DNA of 64,000 bases from Jaapia argillacea MUCL 33604 (lineage: Eukaryota; Basidiomycota; Agaricomycetes; Jaapiales; Jaapiaceae). The translations under genes and the position numbers were made by a program. The notes beneath the pieces were generated by a model. The model was given only the letters and a program-made list of their open reading frames with translations, was not told the DNA's origin and searched no databases. The stretch's first letter is position 1, and every line of letters starts with the position of its first letter. Location: contig KL197724.1 in NCBI GenBank assembly GCA_000697665.1, forward strand, positions 322,373 to 386,372, read 5' to 3'. Below, piece after piece: positions 11,036-24,024 of the stretch.

Positions 11036-12120
11036 AAACGCGATACGCCATTTACGCCCAAATAAGGCAAGTCAAAAGGGACGTGGAGAACGTGAGGACT
11101 CCGGGAAAAGTGTCTTGAAATCTCGCCTGCCTGCGTGCAAATTAACAACATCGGATGGTGCTTCACACTGTCGTAAATTCCGGTGTTGCGATGCGGACAA
11201 CGAGGCGAACGGATGGAGCAAATCAGGAGACGGAGATACCGAGGACCGCCTTCCACCACGCAGGCCCGAACGGACATCAGGACGCATACGACACGACAAA
11301 GATATCAGCAAGTCAAATCGTGGGGCGATGGGCAATGCAATGTTGCCGCTTCAGATAATGATTCGCGGAACCTGGAGATCCTGCAACAACACGTGAGGCA
11401 AACCTTGCGACAGGGCGCGTCAATCCCGATCAAATGACTCACCATATCCTCGAGTATATGACTCTCATGCGAAGTGAGCCTATGGCTCGTATGCGGCGCA
11501 CATCATATGCCCCTTGATGGACTGGGTGTGTGTATGCAAAAGCTGGAACCTTTGTGAAGCGTGTGATATCGCCAAGTACAGTTAACCAGATTGCTGGAGA
11601 CACCGATCCTTCTCCATTGCACCCAAGGGAAAGTCGAAAGAAGACTTGCACTCAACAGGAAAGGACAATGGGATGACTGGAGAACAATGTGGAATTGACC
11701 GGCCGTGGGGAGATCGCTCCGAGAGGAGACGATCTGTAGGAATAGAACTGCCATTGGTGGTTCCAGGAAAGGGTCCTGAGGAGCTATAGCCAGAATATCT
11801 CGTCAAGTACAAGAACTAGTCAACCAGCACAGGATCGAAAAAAACATCTGCCATCCTAACGTGAGCCCTTGGGTGATAATCATCGCCCAAATTGGGAGAA
11901 GATACCATGTCATCAGCTTGAACCGAACCAAGCAACCCAGGAAGTCGGCGTTCGGAAACGCTTCTTCGCCTTCTTACACGGATTGATAATCGACACAGTA
12001 ATGCAACCAGCGAAACCCACGTTAAAACAAGCCGGTCCTAGAGTACCCTCCCCCATCATCGTCAGCTAGATTGGATCTCCCCGGCAGACTGATTGCTCGA
12101 GCATCTCCAGGCTTTTGAAA
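11036..12120. other. about 1.1 kb without a confident gene
   Basis: Overlapping ORFs of 60-93 codons occur on both strands with no recognised domain and no splice chain I trust. The right end is the promoter of NPY1. I see no RNA gene or repeat here. Confidence 0.4.
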
Positions 12121-13863
12121 ATGGGAGAAACGTGAGTACAGCGTGTATCAGGCCTCTATCTGTCAAAGGGGTCATGGGGAAACTGACGTCGAGGGGCCGA
12201 TTAACAGATACGTTAACTTCCTTGGAGGGGCCCCTTTGAATCGCCTCTCATGGTTGAGGTCGTCGGCCACGTTTTTAAACTCTATCATTGCCTCCCCCGA
12301 CACTCGCTGGCTCGTCGTACAGGCCGGTCAGCCACTTCTGAGCACACGACCCAATGCCGACGGACAACCACGCTCCCTTGCACGTCTTTCGACAGTGGAT
12401 GTCAGGCCGTTCCTGGGTACGGAGCCTTTCTTCGGCCAGGGCCAGAAGGATGGCGAATCCGCGCCTGAAGGTGTACACGTTTTGGAAGCCGCTCGACTTC
12501 GACATGCACCTATCGTATTCCTAGGACTGCACGAGCCTGATGGGAATACTGCCGGTGCTCTTCCTTCCTCCGACTTTAGCACCAAGGGTGAAACACCCGA
12601 AACGGTTGTCTCAAGGATTAAGGGAACAGCGTATTTCACCGTCGATGTGACGGATATCGAGGAGGAAACCGTCACTTCTGTATTAGAGAACACCCAAGCC
12701 GCGAAAGCGGGCGAGATTTTGGAGTTTTCAGAGCCGCGATCCGCTATGGGTTCTTTTGATGGTTTCCAAGCAGCCATCTTTGCAGAAACCCGCAGCATGG
12801 TTGACTGGAACGCCCGAAATAAGTTCTGCCCTGCATGTGGCTCCCCTGTTTATTCGCTCTGGGCCGGCTGGAAGCTAACGTGCTCATCTTTACTGCCGTG
12901 GGCTGATAACAGCGGCCGAAAGCCTTGTCCAACTGCGTACGAAGGTTTTACCACCCTTGAATCTACCGTCAGCTGAGTCTCACCTAACGCAGGAAAGGTC
13001 TCCATAATTTCTCGCATCCAAGGACGGACCCTGTTGTCATCATGATCGCCATCGACCAATCCGGTGATAAGATACTTCTGGGGAGGAATGTATGTCCATC
13101 TCTCGTCGCCGTGTTCACTCCCCCATTCTCACCGTGACATTTGGAATGCAGAAAAAATTCCCTGGAGGGTTCTACTCCGCCCTGGCAGGCTTCATCGAGC
13201 CGGGCGAGTCATTCGAAGATGCCGTCAAGCGAGAGATGTGGGAGGAAGCGGGTGTAACAGTATGGAACGTGAAATATCACTCAACCCAACCTTGGGTTAG
13301 TTACATTTCATCCGCTCCGTAAAATCCCAGCCAGGTGGTAACCTATGAAATTCCCCAGCCGTATCCCGCCAACCTGATGGTCGGATTCTACGCCACAGCA
13401 GATTCTTCCCAACCAATACGTACCGATCTTGATAATGAATTGGAAGGTTAGTACACATCCTCATCCTTATTCCTTTCGGTATATATTCCCCTCTCGTCAC
13501 TCACGTCACGTACCGTCAGATGCGCAATGGTACACCCGCTCGGAAGTTCTCACCATACTCGGTCGCCCCGGAGGCACTTCATTCACTCGTCGGGATCACC
13601 GCCAAATGGCGGCTGCCCAGGAGGAGAGGATCAATAATGAATCGGCGCCTCAGCAGGGAGCTGCCGTCCTCGCTCACTCAGATCCGAATATTCAACAGTC
13701 GAAAGGGAAGGAGGACGAAATCAAGCAGAAGGATCAAGCTCCCAACGGCTTACCTCCGATCAAAGTTCCTCCTCTAACAGCCATAGCAGGTGTCTTGATC
13801 AGCGAGTGGGCCCACGGGAGGATAACGAACATTACCACCTCGCCCATGAAAGGGAATTTGTAA
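12121..13863 (+). CDS. NPY1: peroxisomal-type NADH pyrophosphatase (Nudix hydrolase)
   Basis: Six exons (12121..12131, 12208..12936, 12993..13089, 13152..13295, 13359..13446, 13520..13863) sum to 1413 nt, 470 residues. The Nudix box is complete: GFIEPGESFEDAVKREMWEE followed by AGV fits GX5EX7REUXEEXGU. Upstream is the zinc-ribbon typical of NudC/NUDT12/Npy1 (FCPACG, then TCSS and a KPCPT cysteine), followed by the family text SHPRTDPVVIMI. Downstream are DAQWYTR and PPLTAIAGVLI, also family hallmarks. Enzymes of this family hydrolyse NADH or NAD+, and some act on NAD-capped RNA. Yeast Npy1 is peroxisomal. The last residues (KGNL) are not a clear PTS1, so location is open. A lysine/glutamine-rich insert between the Nudix core and the C-terminal helix makes it longer than the yeast enzyme (384 aa). 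The first exon is only 11 nt (MGE plus two bases). Confidence 0.93.
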
Positions 13864-14074
13864 CCTTGTGAGTTGTTGTTTTGCTTTGGCGATGATAGAC
13901 ACTAACCATCGATGTTGCAATAGTGTAGCAGGGTATGTACGAGGCGAAGGTAGCATATAGAAGTAGGCAGCGGGATACAAGACTAGAAGAAAGCACTGCG
14001 ATAACGAGAACTTGTAACAAACGCAAGAAAGAGAACAGGGCAACAACCAAGACCAAGAGAAAGCGGCAATCCAG

Positions 14075-17000
14075 CTATGACATTTCTTCGTCCGAATCCT
14101 CGATGTACTCCTTGCTCTTGCTAGAGTGCGACGAGTGGTCAATATCCACACGACGAGGTGGCGACAAGCGACGTACATCATTTTCTTCCTTGGCGCCTGC
14201 CCCGCACCGTCAACTTCTTCGTCGTCGTCATCCCTGACAGCCCGTTTTTTGGGGCGCTATAGAAAACCCTGGGTGAGCGAAACCCAGAAAGTCACAGGAA
14301 GGCCAGTGTTTACCTTTTTGACGGCCTTCTCACCCTCCTCTTCGCTGAACAATGCATCGTCGCCATCAACCTCTCCAGCTTCCCCTTCTCGATCCTTCTT
14401 CCTCACCCTCTTCTTCTTCTTGGGCTCCGGCGCGGGCCCACCTTCATCGCCACTACCCTCACCTTTCGGTTTCCTGGCGGCCTTTCTCGATCTCCTTTGT
14501 TCCTGTTTCTCACGCTCTTCATCGCTCTCCATTTTGACCTCACGACTCCATTGCAATGCCTGTTCTCGTGCCTTCCTGCGTTCTTCTGCAAGTTCTTCAG
14601 CTTGACGACGGAGTTCTGCCATTTTTTGGTACTATATATTAATGAAGCATTGAGTTGTCGGACAATGCCAGGAAATGAAGACCAATAACGAGTGGACTCA
14701 CCTCTAAAGTTTCGAGCCTTTCCTTTTCTTCCTGTCTCTTCTGTCGAGCAGTATCCAACTTGGCTTGGGCTTCTGCTTCATATTGTCGTTGCCCCACAAG
14801 GTGTTCCTCTACCTTTCGCAACATACCATCTCCATACTTCCGTCTTTGATCCGCGATATCCTTACTGTACGGAACTTGGGAGGACGGATCCGCCGCTAGA
14901 GAGGCAAACAATCTATCCAATACGAGTTAGTAGCCAGATAGGAGATCATTCACGCAAAGACCGAAACCAACTTTTGCGCGTGACCAGCATGCTCAATAGC
15001 ACGTTGCAGCTCCGCAAGTGAACGTTTAGCATGAGGCAGTGCAAACATCATCTCCGCCGCTTTTTGTTGAATCATAGCAATGTTGTACAGAATGGCCTTG
15101 TCGCTCGGTTGGAGATGTAACGCCTATAACACGACATCTAGGTGAGTATCGGGAGGCCCATAATCCAATGACACCATACCTTTTGAGCATATCCAAGTGC
15201 CGTATTCATCGCGACGAAGGATTGGTCCTTGTTAGCTTTGGCATACCACGATCGACACAGGCACAGCAGAACAGGTGCGTTATGGCCGTTATAGAACCGA
15301 TTGGCAGTTTCATACTAAATTGGATTTAAGTCAGATGGATAAATCTGGAGGCGTGCAGGATCGGGACTTACGCTCTCAACCGCTCGGTCATAATCATCAC
15401 GAGCATAGTGGCAGTGACCCATGTTGAAATACACGCTCCCATCGCTGATCGACTCCCTGACTTTGGCAAACACCTCCAGAGCGTCCCGAGCATTCTTGAA
15501 TCGTTTCTGCGCTTCCTCGGTTCCCGAGGTAGACGGAGCTCCGCCGCTCAACGATCCTAGAGCATCCTCAGCAGTAACAATAGCAAGCGCTTGCGCAGCG
15601 AACGCGCACATGGGATCCAGCTGCAATGACTTTTCGAAGAACTCGGCAGCTCGTTGGAAACCCCGCCTCCGCTCATCCGCTCCTTTTGGACTGAGGTCAC
15701 GACTCTCGCGGGCTTGATGGTACATGATCCATCCGGCAGCGCATAATGAGTAGATGTCATGCTTGTCGTGATCTTTGAGTGTCGCAAAGACGAACTCCTT
15801 GGCTGGTTTGGGAAGGTTGGCTTGGATGAGGAAATGTGTGTAGTACGCGCGTAGGTTGAGGTTGCCATTCTGCGACGACAATGCTTGCTTGAGGAGTTCG
15901 TGCGCATCGTTGCTCCGGTTGAGATCCGCCAACATCTGGGCTTGCCGGATTTTCGCTGGAAGGGAAGATGGTCAGGTCAGTTCACTCGACAACACCTATA
16001 CAACTCACCATCGACATACTCGGGGTGTCGTGTCAACAACTTATCGTAAGCCTCCTTTGCCATACTCTCATCGCCCTGCTCCTCGTACACCCTTGCAAGA
16101 TTGTACAAGATCGACGTCGACATCCCCTCCCCAATCTCAGGAGGCTGCTGTGACGCACTAACGAGCGCACGCTCGTACATCCCCCTCGCCTCTGCCAAGT
16201 TACCATCCAAGTGATGCAGCGTACCAAGATTGTTCAAAAGTCTCGGATCTACCTGACCCGTACTCTCGCTAATCCTTAAGGCTTCACGAAGCGCCTTGCC
16301 CGTCCGATCCAAGTTCTCCTCTTGCCACAACCTGGCAACTTCTGCATGCATGTCCATATCCTCGCTAAGTTCCCGAGCAGACTTGGCTATACTGTTGGCG
16401 TTGAGACCATTGGCTTGAAGCAACGGGTCTTCATACAAATGGAGTTCCTTCGCTACCTTGTCAAGGGCATCTCTCGCTCGAGCCTTTTCTTGAGTCAGTT
16501 CTGAAGCCGAAACACCTGGTCGTGGAGTAACTCGAAGCGATGCGAGCATCACCATGGCTTCTAGTGACCGCTGAGGATTAGGAGGTTGAAGGAGGTTATC
16601 GAGAGAGTGAATCGCGGCTGGCATCTCATCTTACAATGATTGGCTATTGTCAGTACGGAGAACGCCGGACATCACGAGCAACTCACTATTCAGCATCTGC
16701 ATCTGTGCGAGGCCGATAGACCCGACTATATGCTTTGGATACGTCTCAACAGCGGCATTATAATGTTTCATGGCTTCACCAGTCGAACCCTCGGCATGAG
16801 AAACTCGTCCAGCTCGAATGTAGCCCTCCGTGATGAGGCTCCGGGTATCAGCGTACTGGATCGCACGTTCCGCGAGCTTCAAGGCCTAAATCCGCGTGCA
16901 AAATCGAATTGAATCAATCACCATTCCTGGAGTTATGCAGCGATGGAACGTACTGTTTTCTGATTACCGCGGCGTAAGAAAACGTCTGCGAGGGCATTTG

Positions 17001-18566
17001 CAGCAGCGGCACTCTTGTTGTTGGCTCGGAAAGCCTTCTCGATCATAGTAGTCCCGGCAACAAGGAAATGCTCGCGCTCCTCCCGGGATTTACTCTCATC
17101 TTTTCCGCTGTTCACAGCTTCGAGCCCAAGTAATAGTTGTGCCACCCAGCCTGTGGGGTTCTACTCGCAGGCATGTGAAACGTGTAAGTGGATCGGTCAG
17201 TGAAAAGTCAACCAGTTTACAGCAAGACTGGATTGACTGACCACTTCGATGCTACGGTGCCAAGCAGCCTTTGCTTTAGCCTTGTGGTCCATGGACCAAA
17301 GACAGAGACCAATACCAATACGAGGATCAGGTAGACACTGTGGATTATATTGAAGAACTTGTTGGAATATCTTGAGAGCTTGAGGGAATTGTCGTCGAGT
17401 TAGTAATATCCGAGCCTAGTTGGTGATTAAAGAAAATTCCCAAGATAAATAAAAGGTAACAGACATACCTTGCCCATAAGTGCGACGATGTTTGTCGGCT
17501 TTTGGGCTAATACACCCTCGAAGGACCGAAGTGCATCCTCCAAAGAATTCGTGGCTAATTGGTGGGCACCTAATCCATAGAAGGTTACTTTTGAAGACTA
17601 TAATGGACACAAAGGGAGATCGTACCTCGTGTCAAGAAGGACAGTATACTACTCTGGAATTCAGATGGTTCCTGGATCGCCAGATTGAGTGAAGTAGCTG
17701 CCCCACGATAATATTCTTCCTTCGGCTTTTCATTCTGTAGCTTGTCCATCCCTGGAGTTCATATTAAGTTGAGGTGGCGCGACACAGAAAAGTGATTTCA
17801 CTCTTCGACTCACGGGAATTGTCAAGGATTAGTTTGGGCGCTGACGCAGCGCGAGCAATCTGGAGGTTGGCGCGGAGGAGGTAGATTGGTGGGAGGGAGG
17901 CTTGGGCACCGTTCGCGGTAAATGCTATAGATGTGATGAGGTGGATTGTTGAACATATAAGATACGTGGAGATATCAGAGGGAGATAAGGGTTTAGAAGG
18001 GTGATGTTTCTAAGAAGGTATGTGCAAAGATTGATGGACCAGATATGGCTTATGAACAGTGAAGCCTCTACCCTGGTCACATCAAAATTACCTCGACTGT
18101 AGGTATCCTCGAGGAACTGGGGTGCTCCATAGCCCGCAACACCGCTCGCAGACCATCGCGGCTTCGAGCATAATAGAAACATAACCAAAGAGCGTTGGAA
18201 ATTAATCCAGATAAAAGAGAGCACGTCTCACACGGCGAAGCGGGGAGTAGGCAGCCCAAAAAGGCCGCAAACTCCGGAAAGGGCAAGATATATAGAGGTA
18301 CCAAGAGTATTAAGCTACTCACAGTCAACTGCAGCTTCTACAATCTTGTCGGCCCCGTCAATATTCCCCCTTCTCCAGTACTCTCCCGCAAGCTTTGTCC
18401 AAACCCAGACACTACACTGGCCTTCCTTTAGTAACTCCAACACATCATCAGGATTGGGGTCGAGCGTGTCCAGCTCGATGGTGATGACTTCTTGAGTTCC
18501 AATCTCAATGTCCATTGTACGCCCCGCCGTCGGCGTAGCAGGGTAGTCGCGGTCATCCAAGTCCAT
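14075..18566 (-). CDS. CTR9: Paf1 complex subunit Ctr9 (TPR protein)
   Basis: A long minus-strand gene of about 15 exons starting at ATG 18566 (MDLDDRDYPATP) and ending TAG at 14075-14077, roughly 1,100 residues. The first exon (18323..18566) reads VITIELDTLDPNPDDVLELL, a Ctr9-type start. Exon 2 (17814..17924) reads SLPPIYLLRANLQIARA. Successive exons carry TPR motifs (for example KEEYYRGAATSLNLA, LNNLGTLHHLDGNLAEARGM, VYFNMGHCHYARDDYDRAVE). The C-terminus is a long charged coiled-coil (repeated Arg/Glu/Gln) and then an acidic-basic tail ending KSKEYIEDSDEEMS. Ctr9 scaffolds the Paf1 complex on elongating RNA polymerase II. The first intron is unusually long for this locus (about 400 nt, 17925-18322). 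Internal exon borders are approximate. It is transcribed away from ADA2 across a shared 0.5-kb region. Confidence 0.92.
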
Positions 18567-19079
18567 GGAGTCGTAGTGAAAAAGCGCCGTATAACCTATG
18601 TGCTTTGGGTTCAACCAGACAAGAGCTAAGTCACAGAAGGGTAGAAACTCAATATCAACGGCAGAATTTCATAGGCAAGCCAGAATATTGTCAACGCCCG
18701 GTTCGTTGGCTGAGATGGCCAAGGGTGAGCAAGCGAAAGCTGGAAATTCAGCACAAGTCAAACGCCGAAGTCTTCGAGGTCGCAAGTCACGCGGTCGATG
18801 CTGCGCCACAATTTTGTGTTTGCGTTTGGTTGCGAAGGTTTGCCAGCGCAAATATTCACCTCCTCGTTCCAAACGTCCACCACGGCGAGCTCGCGTATTC
18901 CAGCAGCCTCGAGGTTGAACTTCGATCGCGTCCCCGCACCGTGCACCACACAATTTGAGCTAGGCGATACCGCTGACCCCCTCAAGCATACCCTGCTGTT
19001 CTGATCCTGTGGCGCATTATTTACCGCTATTCGCTCTTCTGACCGTCTCCCTCCCATCCTTTGGTGAGCCCGCCTCAAG
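18567..19079. promoter_or_regulatory. shared divergent promoter of CTR9 and ADA2
   Basis: 513 bases separate the two start codons, which point away from each other. ORFs inside it (up to about 117 codons) overlap in all frames and have no recognised homology. I see no strong TATA box. Co-regulation is an inference from geometry only. Confidence 0.6.
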
Positions 19080-21613
19080 ATGACGGTGACGCATCGCAAA
19101 CGACAGCAACCAGAGGAGTTACAGAGTATGTGATTCTACGCCAACCTTTCCACGAGCCACGAATCCTGGTTTCCCACGGCTAACCTCTTACGTAAATATG
19201 TAGTTGTCAACGAACCTGGCGTTCAGATCGAATGTGATGGCTGCTCATGCGACCTCACCCATTCCGTCCGCATAAAATGCGCCGACGAAGTCTGTGAAGA
19301 CGATGACGGCGTCGATATATGTCCCTCATGTTTTTGCAACGGCAAGGAATTTGCGAAACATAAACGGTGGCATGATTACCGAGTTGTGGTAAGTGCCAGG
19401 CTTTCCCTTTACCTAACGTCTGCACGAGAGGTGTCAAGATGTTCATCCGCGTCCTTTCAGGAACTCCACTCGTACCCCATCTTCTCGGAGGATTGGGGCG
19501 CAGATGAGTCAGTGACCTCCATCGTAATCTTCCCATGTCACTAATAATTTATGACCACAATTCAGAGAGCTTCTCCTCCTTGAAGGAGTGTCCCTTCAAG
19601 GTCTTGGAAATTGGCAAGCTATTGCCGAACATATTGGCACTCGCACTAAGGAAGAAGTAGAAGAACACTACAACTCCGTTTACGTCGACTCCCCCGACTG
19701 GCCTCTTCCCGTAAGCACTTCCCCCTGCCATGTTCAACCTTCAATTCCACTGATATTCTTCTCTCCCCTTTCAGAGAATGGATCTCGAATTCTCCATTGA
19801 CCCAAACGAATTCCAAGAGCGCAAACGCCGGCGCATCGCAACTCTCAACACCAACGCCCCTCCTCCCCCAAAAGCCGTAACCTCCGCCCCTGGCGTCCAC
19901 GAAATAGCCACCTTCCTTCCTGGTCGTCTCGAATTTGAACATGAACTAGACAACGACGCCGAAGACCTTATCAAAGACCTTGAATTTGGGGTTTGTCAAA
20001 TGTATGACGGTGATCAGATCGTTGAAGACGAGAACGACCCTGATGTGAAGGCGAGACAGAAGATGAAGGAAGAAGCTGGTGGGCCCAGTTTGGGCGGTGG
20101 CGGCAGCGGGCATCCTGGGATGAAGGCTGTGGTCGCTGGGAAGGGGATTATGAATGGGATGACGAATGGTAAGACGAACGGACATGGACATGGACACAGG
20201 GGTGTCAATGGAACGGGCAGCAAATCAGACCCAAGAGTCAAGAATGAAGACGAGAAGATGGACGATGGCTCGACGGCAGATGGCGAGAACGCTGGCGACG
20301 AAGCCACGCAGCCTCTCCCTTTCGAAACCCCCGACTCTGTAGCCTTCAAGTTGACTCTGATCGAGATGTATATGCAACGAGTGGCGAAACGACATGAAGC
20401 CAAGGCGATCATGTTTGACCGCGGGCTGCTGGAGAATAAGAAGGTATCAGATTGTTATCCTGCATTGTTTGGTTGACAGGGTTTCCTCATACGTTGGTTT
20501 AGATGCAAGCCGCGGACAAGAAGAGACCGAAGGAGGAGAGGGACATCGTTAACCGCCTTCGGCCATTCGCGAAGCTCCAAACGGCCCAAGATTATGAAGA
20601 GTTTGTGACCGATATCCTTTGTAAAATCGTGCCCAGTCTATCCATTGGTTTCCCTCGCTCACCCTTTGCTCAGATGAACACCTTCTGAGAAAACGCATAC
20701 AAGAGTTGCAACTGTATAGAAGACTAGGCCTTCGAACAGCGGCTGATATTGAACAATATGATCTCGACCTTGCCAAGCGTGTACGTACTTCCTGATGTCC
20801 CTGCATTCCCCTCGGTTTATTCACCTTCTCTTCCAGGCCAAAGCAAAGGAAGATTATTCCAAGGGATACTATTCCTCAGAGCGACTGCAACAACTCCGGG
20901 CCGTCAGTGGTCGAGGGTCCTCTGGACCAGATCCTCGTCGCGCTAGTGTCATGTCTGAGGATCGACGGAGTCGCTCTCGTGAACCCACACCCGGCAGGCA
21001 AGTATCCGCTCAACAACCGTCTGCGTCCGGTACAGGTCCTCCTCAGGTTCGCAAGATGCGTGAGTATCTCTACCCACCACCATCCGCTGCTCTCAAATAC
21101 TGACAATACGAATTCAGCCGCACCTTTGAACCTCGCAAACAGCCCTTCCCTCCATCTCCTCACTCCAGCAGAGCAAACACTATGCTCTCAGCTTCGAATC
21201 CTCCCAAAACCCTATCTCGTTATCAAAGAGACTTTGGTACGCGAGTATGCGCGCAGAGGCGGCAAGTTACGGCGTCGTGAAGCCCGTGATCTGGTCAAGA
21301 TCGACGTGAATAAGACGAGTCGAGTATGGGACTTTTTGGTCCAAGCTGGGTATCTCAGAATCAACCAAGAACCATCGACATCAACTGCACAGGACAACAC
21401 CGCGTAAGTTAGTAAGACCGATTTAACGCATTATCTCACACCTTTATTAGATCGACTTCTACCTCTCAACCTCAGAGAGATGGCCAAGGATTTGTTCCGC
21501 CGAAGCCACCGTCCCAGACTATAGGACAGAATGGAGTCGCCTCCTCTTCGTCACAATCGATATGGGCTCCACAGTCGATACCACCCCCTGGCGCGCCTAC
21601 ATGGCCGGGCTAA
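19080..21613 (+). CDS. ADA2: SAGA/ADA transcriptional adaptor Ada2
   Basis: Ten exons (19080..19125, 19204..19388, 19461..19507, 19566..19710, 19775..20443, 20503..20620, 20674..20780, 20837..21059, 21118..21403, 21451..21613) total 1989 nt, 662 residues. Domains in order: a ZZ zinc finger (about 19-77, with [15 protein letters not shown] and [10 protein letters not shown]), a SANT/Myb-like domain (about 88-140, DWGADEELLLLEG and [19 protein letters not shown]), the central Ada2 region ([20 protein letters not shown]) and a C-terminal SWIRM domain ([19 protein letters not shown] to [11 protein letters not shown]). Ada2 binds Gcn5 and stimulates nucleosomal histone acetylation within SAGA/ADA. 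A glycine/asparagine/histidine-rich linker sits between the central region and the helical part. Its start faces CTR9. The order and completeness of domains make this call secure. Confidence 0.95.
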
Positions 21614-21738
21614 CACGACATTGCGTTGTTGACCCTTCTCTCCTGCACGAACTTCTGACCACTACATCTGTATTCTTATCACTACCCTGCTGCGACTGAA
21701 TGGAGCATATCTGATACCTAATTACATTGTATTCCACT

Positions 21739-24024
21739 CTATACCGAACCGTTGGGAATTGGCCTGTTCAGCAAATTCTCCGTGATCTCCGTGTCGACGG
21801 GAATGCCTGCAGCTCGGAGGTAATCATCATTCCTGTTAATAACGTTAGGGGTTTGGATCCATCCAGACGATAAGACAGTTCTACACATACCAGAACTATT
21901 CATACAGTCGGTTCAGGTTGAGACACGAATAACAGCAACATAAGTCAAGAACGCACCTTCGAGTAATGCCGGTTGCCAGAGTCGCACCTACAATGTGTGG
22001 AACTGAGACCACTAAACGACGAAGTATATAGGGAAATACATACAATATCGTCACAACCCTTTGCCCGTCCTTCCATCCCATCTTCTCCACGAACTTGACA
22101 CACGCAACCAGATTACACGCGCTGCTGGAGCCTAAGAAGAAACCATCATGGCGCACTAAGTAGCGCGACATGCTGACAGCCTCCGCATCGGTTATTCTGC
22201 GAGAATGAGGGACAAGAACCTGCCATCAGAGAGGCAGATCGGGTCAAGTACGACTCAGCATACCGGAATGCGTCGTCTATGATTGGGATGGCTAGCTCGA
22301 TGTTGTTGGTCAATCGATTATTGCCTCTGCAGTGGAGGAAATGAATCAATTAACGGGTGAGTTGGAAAGGGGAGAAAAGAAGCACTGACATTCCCTCAAC
22401 GATCGTGTCCACTTGATGGCGCCTCTTCGTCCCTTCCCTCTCCTTGCGATCAAACATAACTCCATGCTTAACCTACGTTCATAAGTGACGGCTCAACATG
22501 CGAGAACGACGAAGTTACCTTGTTGTACAACCCGCTTCCCTCTGGATCTGCGAGGACTACTTCCAGGTCCTCATTCATGGACTTGAGATACTGTCCAGTA
22601 CCTGCTATTGTCCCTCCAGTTCCTGAGAATTTCCTCAGACATTGTGACGATGAATCGAGCGATCCGACAAGGGACACACCTGCTCCAGCGACAAAGGCAT
22701 CCACTCTCCCACTTGTCTGCCTCCAAATTTCAGGACCAGTCCCTTCAAAGTGTGCATCAAAGTTGCTTCTATTCTGTAGGAAAACGTCAACCACCAATCG
22801 CGATGCTGCACAGTATATTCACCTCAAACTGATCAGCAAAGAAACCGCGAGGCTCGAGTCTGCGCCGTTCTTCGGCAGCTGGTGAGTCAGCTTTTGATTT
22901 CGCTGAACCGTTCCCAGTCGTAGTAACCACTATACAAGAGGACAGAGTTCGTAGTCTTGGTCGACCACTTGTGAATGGCTCGGGGTGACCAAAATGGATC
23001 GCGTGTTGGCGGGCTAAATTCTGAGTTATGGGATTATTAGACGGTATATACGACGCAGGCTGGATGTGAAAGATACGCACAACATACTGTGAAAGTCCAA
23101 GATATAGGTTAGAGACATTAAGCCAGTGCATCAAACTCTACACACCTGCTTCTTATCAACTATGCTAGCAGGCCTGACGCGTTCAACGTCAGCACCTAAA
23201 GCAAGAAGAGCTTTCACTTTCTCCTCAGCAACATCATCGGGCATAATTATCGCTGTGTTGAAAGCGATGAACAGAAGTCTTCGCCACGTAGTCACAACCT
23301 CACATACTTGTGTCATAACCTCTGCGAAACGTAGTGATAAGCATCCCTTCACATTGCGTCATGACAATCCTGCAGAGAAATACCTGGAACGGGCGATGGT
23401 GGCTATTGAGATACCCGTTGACCCAACTGTTCCCTCGAATATTCGGGAACCTGTGTGTGGGTGTAGGAGACCCTGTCGCTCTGCGTCCTCAATCACTACA
23501 TACTCCGGAAATCATTATCAGTAAGCTGGCCCTGAAAACCAACATGAGCACCCTACCTCGTAAGGCGACACGATCCTTCACACTTCCACCCGGATTGAGA
23601 TACTAAAAACGGAGAGATCATAGGGATAATCGAATTTTGGTATATGTAGGACGACCAACCTCTGCCTTTCCAAGAATCTCAACTCCAAGAGCATCACTTA
23701 AGGATTTGATTCTTACAAGCGGCGTGTGTCCTTTATGTCACAAGTATCTATCAACGTCTTATAGCCTTGAAATAAACGAGAGTACATACCGATCAACCCC
23801 GCCACGCCGTCAACGATCTCGTCACTCCTCAGTTCGATGGGCCTCGGTTCAAACACCTTCTCCTTGATGCGCGGCTTCTTCCGCCTCTCGTAACGTTGGA
23901 CGAGGGACGTGGTGGTCAGAGAAAGTGACACTCCGATGAGAATCCCGAAGAAGACGTTTCGCATGGTGGAAGAAGAGGGCATGTTGGACAAGGAGGGAAG
24001 GGTAACGAAGAAATGGAAAGGCAT
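21739..24024 (-). CDS. MCY1: Mcy1-type mitochondrial cysteine synthase-like PLP enzyme
   Basis: About ten short exons on the minus strand, from ATG 24024 (an alternative ATG is at 23982) to TAG 21739-21741. Motifs of the cysteine synthase/CBS fold-type II family in order: GHTPLVRI (the family usually has GNTPLV), LNPGGSVKDR with the PLP-binding lysine, a GTVGSTGIS-like phosphate-binding segment in the exons around 23.4 kb, IIMPDDV, GFFADQFE, SGTGGTIAGTGQYLK and FLGSSSACN. The N-terminus has one hydrophobic helix (VFFGILIGVSLSLTT) followed by a basic stretch. This matches yeast Mcy1 (YGR012W), a membrane-anchored mitochondrial relative of cysteine synthase. An insertion of about 50 residues between NLARQHA and RGFFADQ may be real or contain an unrecognised intron. 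Exact exon borders were not all worked out. Confidence 0.85.
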
